Origin: Tribonema minus
Lineage: Eukaryota; Sar; Xanthophyceae; Tribonematales; Tribonemataceae
Assembly: GCA_017506865.1 (NCBI GenBank)
Contig: JAFCMP010000514.1
Span: forward strand, 1,054,001 to 1,118,000
Direction of reading: 5' to 3'
DNA length: 64,000 bases
Under the pieces are notes generated by a model that was not told the origin of the DNA, did no database searches, and saw nothing but the letters and a program-made list of their open reading frames with translations. How positions within the stretch are numbered: the first letter of the stretch is position 1; each line of letters opens with the position of its first letter. The translations under genes were made by a program, and so were the position numbers. Of the stretch, positions 37,701 through 46,500 are shown in pieces.

Positions 37701-40700
37701 AGCATTGCTCGGGGTCTGCTGCAGTCTTCGCCGCCCGCGACGCCACCTGTGCCTCGAAGCAGGTAACGTCCACCATGAGCGGTAGGTGGCGTGTCGGGTC
37801 GTCGTAGCCGGTCACCGGGAAGGCGTCGGCAGGCAGCACGATGTCCATCCTGCGACTCCCCGGCGGCTCGGCGGACCTCAGAAACGGCGTGTAGTCCTCG
37901 TCCACCAGGCCCGTTTTGAGGTATTGCCGCAGAATGCGCTGCGTGGCCCTCTTGACGCTATTGTGGACGATGGTGTCGTGCGCCTTGACGCGTGGCGCTT
38001 GACACAGCTGTGCATGCAGGGTGCCGCCCGGCGACTTCCCGCACAGCTTGCAGCCTGCCGTCTGCTCCTCTACTCCGATGGCGCGTTTGACGGCCAGCTG
38101 CCAGGATAGGCCATCGAACGAAGCCGTTGTGGAGTACATGGGCTCGTTGAGGAATGCCATGCCGATCGAGTGCATGTGGCGCTGCGACCGGAATCGAGCA
38201 AGTGCTTGCGTGCGTTGCGTGACCTGCGGCAGCTGTTGCAGGTCCGCCTCCACCTTATCTGCAAGCTCGGTAGCGACGGCATCTGCAAGCGCACTCTGAT
38301 TGGGGCGCTTCAGGCTACACTGCAACTGCAGAGCACTGGCGTCAAGTACGCAAGCAGCATCCGCACCAGTGCCACCACCTGCTGTCGGCCGCAGCGGCGG
38401 CTGCTGCGTAGGTGGTTGCTGCTGCAGTGGCGTTAGCGCTGGTGGCAGTATATGTTCCAGCTTGTCACCTGTTGCTGCACGTAGAGATGTGGCAGCTGTG
38501 GCGATCGTCCGCATGAGGGGCAGGCGCGCCACCTCTGCTGCTGCTGCGCCTTGTAGCATCGCTGGTGTGGAACGCGCAGCGCCTGCATTAACGGCTGCCG
38601 CTGCTGCGTGCGCTGGTGCTGCAGCTGCGCCGCCTGCCGTTGCTGCTGCTGCCAGTGGTGTTGCTGCTGCCGCAGGTGTTGGTGCAGCACCTGCCGCATT
38701 GGCCGCTGCCACCGCCATTGCCGCTGTCGCAGCCGGCACGGTTGCGGCGCCGCCTGCCGACGCTGCTCCTGTTGCAGGTGCTGCAGCAGCCCTTAGGCTA
38801 GTAGGGCCTGTAGCAGCTGTGTTGCCTATGCCCGCAGCCACTGCTGTTGATGCTGCAGTTAGTGATGCCGCCGAGGCCACTTGAGGTGCAACATGTGCTG
38901 CCGCTGCTGCAGCAGCCTCTGATGCTGGAGCAGCTGCTGCTGCCGCCGCTGCTGCTGCCGCCGGAGTAGTTGCGCCGTGCGCCGCCGCTGCTGCTGCTGC
39001 CGCTGGTGCCGCCTGTGCTGCCGCCGCGGCCCCTGATCCAGCGGCAGCTGCGTCGTGTGTTGCCGGAATGGCTGCGCCTAACCCTAACCTAACCCTAACC
39101 CTAACCCTAAGTCTGGTCGTACATCTTCTCCTTGATTGCGAGTACGTCGTCCCGAGGCGCGGGCTGCTGCTGTTAACGAGCCATCAGCTCATCAGGTTCG
39201 CACAAACACCATTACTTGCGGTTATCAGCCAGTGCCGATCGAGCATCCAGTGTTGGTGACACACAACTAGCAACACACACAAACCGTACCGCCGGCCGCG
39301 GAGGTCTTCACCCCTCGCCGTGTAGCATTCCTCGCGTAGTCAGTACCTTCACTGCTGCGAACTCATCACTACTGGACAACAAGGGTCGAGCTCCATCGGC
39401 GCAACCAGAGGAGACTGCTGCGGAGTACCAACCGTGGTGCTGGCACTCGTTTGCAAGCGAGAGTGTAATCATGCGTCACATTCCGCGTTGCAACTGCTTT
39501 CGCTAGAGTGTCTTGTTAGATCAGTGGCAGATCGTTTGATTTACACTCAAAAGGTCGTGAGATCGAAACTCACACGAGACAACGCCTTTTTTGTCTACTT
39601 TTGCCCCCCATTCCCCCCTTCTGGACAGACACTGTACACTTTTGTGAACTACCAGCGATTTCAAGGCTAGTGGCAGCCAATGATTGTGCATCGTATCTGT
39701 TGCTCATCATGTCATCGCAACAAAAAACCGTGAGATGCATTTGCTGCCCAAACTATCACACAGCAGACTCGGTAATCCTTTTTGGCACTGGCATTGCCGA
39801 CATGTGAAATTTACAGCATCTTGGTCATGGGTAAGCAGAAACTCAACCACAACGCCTGTTTCGACTATGCAGGTGGTACTGCCGCGAGGCCGGCGTGCGC
39901 AACCTCGAGAAGCACATAGCCAAAGTCGTGCGCAAGCTTGCGCTAGAAGTCGTCAAAACACGCGAACTCGCGGCCGCCGCCGACGCCACCAGCGACAGCG
40001 GCGATGCCGCAGCTGCTGCGACAGAGGCCGCCGAGCCGCTGGCGCAGCCTGTCATTGGCAAGACCGCAGAGGAGGATGCGAAACTGCTGGAGCGGCAGGA
40101 CTGGGCGGTTACGCCCGATAATCTCAGCGACTACGTCGGCAAGCCGGTGTTCACCAGCGACAGGCTGTATGAAGAGGCGCTGCCGGTGAGTCTTGATGTG
40201 CAGCGCCGTTTCTCTTGGGGTATGTATCAAGAGGAGATGCTGTAGAGTTTGCTCCATGGCACCGTGTGCGGCGCGCATGATTTGCGGGTACGTGACAACG
40301 TGCATTGGTCGGTGCTGACGTTGACGTAAAGATGATACGCTGATCTAGCGGCTTGAAGACTTGAGACGGTTCCACTGCCGCACCCTGTGGTCGAATGGAG
40401 CTGCCGCTTTCATCATCTCACTCACTTCTGCGCCGCAGCGTACGCGTCTGTTCAGCTTGCTACAGATTAGGAAGAGTAGGGTCAGGGTCAGGTTTGGGGT
40501 TGGGCTTAGCCCCAAACCAACTCCTGCAGAGTAGAGTATATGATCGCGTCCCATGCGCCATCTTTGCGCACGCAACTGACTTCTGCCCCCCCCCCCCCCC
40601 TCTCCTCCCCCCTCCTCCCCCCTGCGCCCCCCGCCGCAGCCCGGCGTGGTCATGGGCCTCGCCTGGACAGCGCTCGGCGGCACGAGCCTCTACATCGAAA

Positions 40701-40781
40701 CGAGCGCGGTGCTGCCGCGCGCCGCGCAACGCTCCTCAAACGCGCCGAAAGACGCCGCCTCGACTGACACCGCTGGCGGCA

Positions 40782-40813
<32 letters not shown>

Positions 40814-42302
40814 AGCGGCGCGCTGCGCGTGACGGGCCAGCTCGGCGGCGTCATGGTGGAGTCGTCGCAGATCGCGCACCACTTTGCGCGGCGCGAGCTC
40901 GCGCGCCTTGCCCCCGCGAACGACTTTTTGGAGCGCGCCGAGGTGCACATGCACGTGCCCGAGGGCGCGACGCCGAAGGACGGGCCCAGCGCGGGGGTGA
41001 CCATGGCGACGGCGCTGCTGAGCCTCGCGCTTGCGCGCCCCGTGCGCGCGGACGTCGCCATGACGGGCGAGGTGTCGCTCACGGGCAAGGTGGGCGTCAC
41101 TTACTTGAAGTTCTCTGCGTTGTCGGATAGTATGTGTTGCGGTCGCTTGTGCCTGTGCTCAAGTATGGGGTGATTGCTGAGCGTTGTTGACAGCGCTGCT
41201 GAGCCTCGCGCTCGCGCGCCCCGTGCGCGCGGACGTCGCCATGACAGGCGAGGTGTCGCTCACGGGCAAGGTGGGGCGTCACTCTATTGAAGTGCTCTCG
41301 TGTGTTGTCGGATAGTGTGTGTTGCGGTCGCTTGTGCCTGTCCTTGTGCGTACGCATTGGTTGCTGAGTGTCGTTGGCGGCATGAGCTTCCTGCTGTCGC
41401 GCCTGCTGCGCACCAATGTGGTCATGTTGAGCAAGTATTGTCACAGTCAAGGCACGCGAGCAGTGGTGTCACAATTTGTCTCGTATGGGCGATGTTAGAC
41501 GTCGATGGTTTGCGTCCAGTTTACCCTGTCTTTGGATGCATTTGTAGCGGTTTGTTTGGGCATTGGTGCTTGAGTCCTGTGTGTCGTCACCTGACCTGCG
41601 GTCGCCCTGCTTGCCCTTGTGCGTATTGACGGGGTTAGGGTTAGGGTTAGGGTGAGGGCTCGTGAGCGTTGCCGTGACAGACGCTGAGGCGGTTGCAGGA
41701 CATTGTGACCTGCTCGCCATCTCACCATGATTCAACTCTGCGCTGCTCACCTGAGATTTCATCAAGGGCTGACTGCGATATTGACTTGACTCATGATGAC
41801 CGTCAGCACACTCAGACAGTGGTAAAGGCAGCGTTGAGCATTGCGCACCGCCCGCCCGCGTGCTCCGTGCATCGAGCAGAGAGGCCACGGCGTGTCTCTG
41901 CTCGCGACTGCAGTTATCTGAGGACAGCGTGCATCTGCGCCTTGCTCTTCACCTTGGTATTATTCTCGACACGTTCGTGCTTGACACACGCTTCGCGCAC
42001 GCACCCAGTACATACATTGATGGACTTCGCTATTTTCTACAACAAAGTCTTGCACTGCTGCCGCGACGCTGCAGGTCCTGCCCGTCGGCGGCATCAAAGA
42101 GAAGACCATCGCGGCGCGGCGCGCGGGCGTGCACTGCCTCGTCTTCCCCAAGGGCAACAGACGAGACTACGACGAGCTGCCGGACTACCTGAAGGACGGG
42201 CTCGATGTTCACTTTGCGGCGACATATGTAGACGTGTACAAAGTCGCATTTGCGCCGCAGGCCGCTGAACAGGAGGCTGCAGCGGAAGCTCATGCCCCGT
42301 AG
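25736..42302 (+). CDS. LON1: Mitochondrial Lon protease (ATP-dependent serine protease)
   Basis: Degrades damaged and unfolded proteins in the mitochondrial matrix. Thirteen exons: 25736-25834, 26016-26543, 27010-27171, 28214-28339, 30062-30268, 31916-32053, 33636-33866, 34514-34732, 35913-36014, 36735-36853, 39873-40185, 40640-41089 and 42075-42302 (TAG). All phases agree, giving 973 aa, normal for the family. Residues 1-33 are Arg-rich without acidic residues until the end, a mitochondrial presequence. Then the N-terminal substrate-binding domain ([15 protein letters not shown]), a coiled coil (306-374), AAA+ module with Walker A GPPGVGKT (461-468) and Walker B LILIDEVD (524-531), and the protease domain with catalytic Ser865 in DGPSAG and Lys906 in VGGIKEK. 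Gly/Ala inserts near 660-690 and 790-810 are species-specific. Introns 5 and 7 start with GC rather than GT. Two other transcription units lie in intron 10. Confidence 0.96.
26755..26830 (+). repeat. Dispersed intronic element (GAGCTCTAGGTGACAAG family)
   Basis: The copy in LON intron 2 reads ACCGAATCAAAAGATCGCAG, then AGCTCTAGGTGACAAGGGAT and AGCCGCAAGTGCCTTTCACC. It is the most complete copy together with the one near 53.1 kb. Confidence 0.8.
27655..28213 (+). repeat. 181-bp tandem array of the 5' edge of LON exon 4
   Basis: Three extra copies of the exon 4 start, each preceded by a CGCAG acceptor, begin at 27671, 27852 and 28033. The real exon begins at 28214. All three spacings are exactly 181 bp. 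The units carry about 60 exon bases, then an intron segment with TTGCTCAGCACTTCAA and AGCGGGCGGCAAGCGC. The oldest-looking copy is the first. Confidence 0.95.
28494..28550 (+). repeat. Copy of the 3' edge and donor of LON exon 4
   Basis: GAGGAGCGGCTGCGGATG followed by the rest of the exon 4 end, AAG and GTTCGTGAAA is repeated with its donor at 28535/28536, 196 bp after the true donor at 28339/28340. The same exon therefore has both edges duplicated into its flanking introns. Confidence 0.9.
28773..29952. repeat. 590-bp direct tandem duplication in LON intron 4
   Basis: Units 28773-29362 and 29363-29952 are nearly identical; only about three to four differences are visible (for example GAAGTAATT against GAAGCAATT). 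Each contains a 66-codon open frame starting MAAHLEGTQ. The frame has no recognisable domain and is probably not a gene. Confidence 0.95.
30301..31460 (+). repeat. Decayed copies of the 3' edge of LON exon 5, with TTAGGG-type repeats
   Basis: The intron after exon 30062-30268 repeats the exon end (AAGTTCAGGGAGCGCATGGA, then GATCTGGGCAAGG and GCGCGCAAG with GCGAGT). Clear copies lie near 30340-30385, 31143-31207 and 31309-31378, with shorter scraps near 31075 and 31445. The copies keep the unusual GC donor. CCCTAA repeats occur between copies at 30302, 30425, 31031 and 31401. Confidence 0.88.
30806..30838. repeat. Interstitial (TTAGGG)n
   Basis: Three perfect and several degenerate GGGTTA units lie in LON intron 5. 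This orientation is opposite to the CCCTAA tracts in the same intron at 31031 and 31401. Confidence 0.9.
32520..32590 (+). repeat. Dispersed intronic element in LON intron 6
   Basis: AGAGCTCTAGGCGACAAGG followed by GGTTAGCCGCAAGTGCCTT, a diverged copy of the family at 26755 and 53068. Confidence 0.75.
32737..32757. repeat. Interstitial (CCCTAA)n
   Basis: Three consecutive CCCTAA units lie in LON intron 6. Confidence 0.9.
34870..34912 (+). repeat. Copy of the 3' edge and donor of LON exon 8
   Basis: The end of exon 8 (GACGTGCCCGTCGATCTGTC, then CAAG and GTATG) is repeated with its boundary at 34901, 169 bp after the real donor at 34732. Confidence 0.9.
35317..35342. repeat. Interstitial (TTAGGG)n
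   Basis: Four perfect TTAGGG units lie in LON intron 8. A second, degenerate GGGTTA tract follows at about 35474-35528. Confidence 0.95.
36665..36715 (+). repeat. Dispersed intronic element in LON intron 9
   Basis: GAAAACGAATAAAAATATTG followed by TAGAGCTCTAGGTGACAA, just upstream of the acceptor of LON exon 10. The 3' part of the element is missing. Confidence 0.75.
37224..39150 (-). mobile_element. 5'-truncated non-LTR retroelement in LON intron 10 (antisense)
   Basis: A minus-strand open frame (38880-37345) ends with the C-terminal part typical of LINE-type polyproteins. It has a zinc-knuckle-like CX2CX8HX3C ([17 protein letters not shown]), then His and hydrophobic positions and a restriction-like endonuclease pattern (RRMDIVLP ... 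LMVDVT). The reverse-transcriptase core is absent; the N-terminal third is only Ala-rich repeat, so the copy is truncated and probably dead. Its 3' flank (minus strand, about 37275-37224) resembles 10385-10440, and a further diverged copy of that tail starts at 39111, directly beside a TTAGGG array (39077-39110). Confidence 0.75.
39077..39110. repeat. Interstitial (CCCTAA)n beside a retroelement tail
   Basis: Five CCCTAA-type units, one with a missing base. GTCTGGTCGTAC follows directly, and this is the same word that ends the 3' flank of the retroelement at 37224. On the minus strand the tail therefore runs straight into TTAGGG repeats. Confidence 0.95.
39510..39581 (+). tRNA. trnV-UAC: tRNA-Val (anticodon UAC)
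   Basis: All four arms fold. The acceptor GTCTTGT/ACGAGAC has one G-U pair. The D-stem is GATC/GATC with loop AGTGGCA. The anticodon stem is TTTGA/TCAAA with loop TTTACAC, giving UAC at 39542-39544. The variable loop has five bases. The T-stem is GTGAG/CTCAC with loop ATCGAAA. The A-box (TAGATCAGTGG) and B-box (GATCGAAAC) are close to the polymerase III consensus, and a run of six T follows at about 39586. Position 54 is A instead of the usual T. The gene lies on the sense strand inside LON intron 10, so it would be transcribed separately. CCA is not encoded. Confidence 0.87.
41193..41340 (+). repeat. 181-bp-spaced copy of the 3' edge and donor of LON exon 12
   Basis: About 78 bases of the end of exon 12 plus about 70 bases of intron (41012-41160) are repeated. 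The donor is at 41270/41271 against 41089/41090, exactly 181 bp apart, which is the same period as the exon 4 array. The copy keeps the codons for [10 protein letters not shown], but the rest of the exon is absent. Confidence 0.95.
41631..41654. repeat. Interstitial (TTAGGG)n
   Basis: Three perfect units plus a partial unit in LON intron 12. Confidence 0.93.
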
Positions 42303-43525
42303 CGCTGGCGTCTGCGCTGTACAAAGTGCTGATATAAAACAAAATTTGGGGTGTTTGAATAATGTTGGTACGGGCTCGCTCATGTGTTTGGTGCACTTGC
42401 TGTGACAAATCGGCGGGCGCTGTGTTGTGCTGCGCTTGCCACTGTGATTTGCCCATTCAACACTGCTTTCTGCAAACTCTTTGATGCTTGCACTGAATGC
42501 TTCAGGCATTGAAGCATTGCTGAGCAATGCAAACCATGTGGCAACACACCACGCTGTTGGACTCCTGCCCGAAAATCCACCAGCCTCAACGTAGTCCCCG
42601 TGTACACGGGTGCTTTCAAAGGCAATGGGCCAATGGCGCTTGGCCCCGGAGGGGTGCTCTTCTACGATTCTCGAGATATTGTAAAATGCGACGCAGCGCA
42701 AAACCCAATGATATCCTCAGCTGCTGTAGCAATTCTGTGGCAATCACAATTATTGCATACGCGTATATGGACAGGATGAAACCTGCGAGTGGCTGGCGCT
42801 GCACTCACACTTCTCACCCCTTGGGTAACCGCTTAGGTTAGGCTATTTGCTGAATAGCCAATATCGCGGCCGATTCGTGGCATGGATCAGCCAAGTATGC
42901 AACTTCAACTTTGCACATCATCTGTGATTGACCAACGCCAACAGCATGTTGAAACTCAAGTCGCCGAGACGAATATGGTGTGACATGCATGCCTTGCCTA
43001 GTGTCGTGTAGACGCCACATGTCGACTGCTGCACCTAGAGACCCTGAATGGACCACTCGTGACATGCCTTCTTTTTCCAGACTTTATGTCGCGTGGACAT
43101 TCACAACTGCCACATGTGCATGCACATCGCGACCTCACCGAGTCGGATCGACGGGCCTTCTTCTGCTGTGCGTGATGAGATCTACGTTGCCCAGATCCGG
43201 TAATCGCGATCGATTTGATTCCCCGCCATGATTTCGAGGTCTCATCTCCGCCAAATTGAACACAAACGCGGCAGGCTAGCGGCAGGCTTTCACGGTGCCG
43301 ACAAGACACCGTCGCGCCTGTGCTGGTGCCTCGTCATCTCGCATACAGCCGCCGCTTGTTTTCTGGTTGGCGATACGATACACGCACGTCAAAAATCTGA
43401 TTGCGAGCACACACACGGAGGAGCACAGCGGAGCTAATTGATAGAGGCGACAGCAGCAGCAACAGCAGCAACAGCATACTCTAGCGCATCTCGCAGCTCT
43501 TGCAACACAGCACCTAGTCGCCGCC
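42303..43525. other. Intergenic between LON and the TMEM45-like gene
   Basis: No gene seen. It should contain the LON 3' untranslated region and the promoter of the next plus-strand gene. A TGTAA occurs near 42675, about 370 bases after the LON stop, a possible but unproven polyadenylation signal. Confidence 0.55.
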
Positions 43526-46500
43526 ATGACGCTGATAGGGCACATCGGACCTGGACTGTTTTTGGCAACTTGGGGGCTGTTCATCCATGCGCAGGCGTGC
43601 CGATGCCGCTTGCTGATGGCGCCTCGCACTGTATACATGATCAAAGTGAGTGGCCGTGACTTCCTTTGCTGGTGGCTGTTGGGGGGACACGTGCATGTAA
43701 AGCTTGGCGATGAGACGCCTTCAGGTCATGCGGAATTTCAAAGCTGCTCTCAAGTCATGCATGCGCTATTGCGGCAGCCAGTGGGTGCCTAATTGAGCCC
43801 GCTTTGCAAGTGGCTACCTTGAGCAGTTGTGTGGTCGAATTTTGCAAATTCAGCGAGCTCAGCGGCATCCCGAGCAAGCGATTCGATGTAGGTTGTCCAA
43901 TGAACAATCAGCAATGTGTGTGAGACTTGAGCAAGCTCACAACAGCAAGCCCGGTCAAGCTCACTGCTAGTTCACAAAAGCAGTACCTTCGCTGGCTCTG
44001 TGCCAACAGGTCTTGATGCCAACACAATGAGGTTTGTGCAGCCCAGCTATGGTCCTATGCAGCTGCAATCACTGCAGCAGCAGCTGCTGCAAAAGGCTCA
44101 TGCTCATCTGAATCACAATGCTGCTGCAAGAAGGACTGCAACTGACACTGCACGATGTGCTGTGATCAGCTTCGACAACATAATGTTAAACTATCAGATG
44201 CTGCAATGTTTTCAGATCGTACGTGGCTTCTTTGAAAAAGGCACTTCGTGGCTTACCGGGCGTTGGCGAGTGTCTTGGCACCAATGCCAATGCTGCTCGA
44301 TGTTCAACAACCGCTGGTTGAGCGGCAGGCGTCACAGACATTACGCTCGTTTTGCGAACCCGCAAGTTCAGTCGCAGTTCGTGCGGTTCCATGCGCAAAG
44401 CGGCGTCCTCCCCCGCCAACAGGGAAGCCTTCATATGATTATTGTAATGCCGCCCGTGTGATGGTCGCATGTGTAGTGTTTGCGGTGTGGCGGCACATGT
44501 GCGTGTTACCTTTACTTCTCAAGAGCTCAGCGCACGTCAATTACCTGTCGTGCATCAGCACCTGCCACACTGCTCCACAAACACGTGACCACTCGACCAC
44601 TCAAAGCAAGTACTGTGTGCATTGGCCCATTTTGCAAGGAGTCGTCGCAACTTCACGATCATGTGCGCATGTCCCCCCCTACCCCCCCCTCCCTCTTCCT
44701 CACAGTTCTATGGAGCCATGGCGTTTGTGGTGCCGGCGGCGACGATAGAGCTGGCGCAAAATTTCGGCGCAACTCACATGCCCAATCTGCACCACTTCAC
44801 GCTCTACGCCATCGGCATGTTTGACGTGAGTGCAGTTATGCAATGCATAGAGCACATCCACAGAATGTAAATCAGTCATGTCTTTGTAGCTGCAACACAT
44901 CGCGGGATGCAGCAGCTTCCCCATGTGTTTGTTGCAGCGCACACATGTACAGAGAATAGGTGCCTCACACAAAGTCATGCATTTGCATGTTGATCAAACG
45001 AACAGCGACTGCACCATGGTGGCTGTGTTGAGTGGTGGCTCGGGAGCTGCGCGCATGTCTTCACGTCACACAGTTGAAGTTGAACTTGCGGCCGGCTGGA
45101 GATGCTCAGATCTGGTGTCAGTTATAAGTGCACTCCTTGCCAGATAGAAGTACGTTCACAACCGTTCAACATAGTCTGTGTGATTGATGCAGAAGCTTGC
45201 TGGTGCTCCCTCTCCCCCCCCCTATGCAGGGGCTGTTGAATCTGGCGATGGCGAAGGGCTTTCCCGTGCCGGTGCCGCTGGGTGGAGTGTACGAGGCAGC
45301 TATGCTGGGGTGCTTTGGCATACTGTTCCAGGCGCACAACACGGGGGCTGCCATGTTTGTGGGCTTCCACAAGTGAGGGTTAGGGCTAGGTTAGGGCTAG
45401 GATTAGGGTTAGGGGTGAAGGCGTGTGGGAGGCAGCCATGCTGGGGTGCTTTGGCATACTGTTCCAGGCGCACAACACGGGGGCTGCCATGTTTGTGGGC
45501 ATCCACAAGTGAGAATATGGTCATTAGTTGGATGGGGCCAGGGCTTGGGTTATCTTACGGTGTGGGTTAGGGTCAGTGTCTCAAGGTGGTTTGCGAGGTC
45601 TAGGCCCATGGCGACATCAAGCGTCGCTACATACAGGAGGTGCTTGCTGCATTCTTACTTTCACGCTAGGCTGCGGAGTCTGGCTGTTGTACGTGCAATT
45701 TTCCAGAAGCTGCTGGCAACGTCACTCTTGAGAGCGAAGTCAGCAGGTGCCTTGCATGAGACGTTGATCGACTCACCGTATGTCTTCCACTTGTACGTCA
45801 ATGTTAACCCCAACCCTAACTTCAGAAGGTGGCGCGGCATGCACCTGTTCACTCAGGGCCACGCAAGTATGCGACCCTAACTCCAACCCTAAGTACGCAC
45901 TGTCCGCCATATGCGTACAAGTCAGGGCCCGCGCTATTGCCTGCTCCCCCCCCCCCCCCCGCCAGCCGCTGCTGTGCTTTGCACTGCTGCTGATTCGTTG
46001 GCTTGGTATATATGTACAGTAAAAATACTATCTGTCATCCATGCCTACAATTCAGAGCACATGCCATTGCCCGACGCACAGCGCCGGGGAAGCTGCCGCC
46101 ATCGCCTGACACCCATCACCTGCTGCCCCCCCCCCCCCCCCCCCCTGCCGCAGGTTCATGACACCGTTGCTGTGGATTGGAGCGCTGCTGGTTTTCTTGC
46201 TGGCAATATCGCACGCCGCGCACGCGGAGTCGCGCGCCGGCACGCGATACATACCCAACCAGGCCGTGCAGGTGCGCACTTGAAGTAGAGCTTGAAGTAG
46301 AGCGTGCAGTTGCGGTGCGTCGCCTGTGAGAGATACGTACGAATCAGGTGCACACTTGAAGTAGAGCTTGAAGTTACGTGCAGTTGCGGCGTCGTGTGTA
46401 GGAGATACATACCCGACCAGGCCGTGCAGGTGCGCACTTGCAGTAGAGCTTGAGGTAGAGCGTGCATTTGCGGTGCGTCGCCTGTCAGAGACATGTACAA

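Noticed and set aside
37345-38880. Host gene in the LON intron (511-codon frame)
   Set aside because: The C-terminal zinc-knuckle and endonuclease-like pattern, the truncated N-terminus and repeated 3' flank fit a LINE-type remnant better than a host gene.
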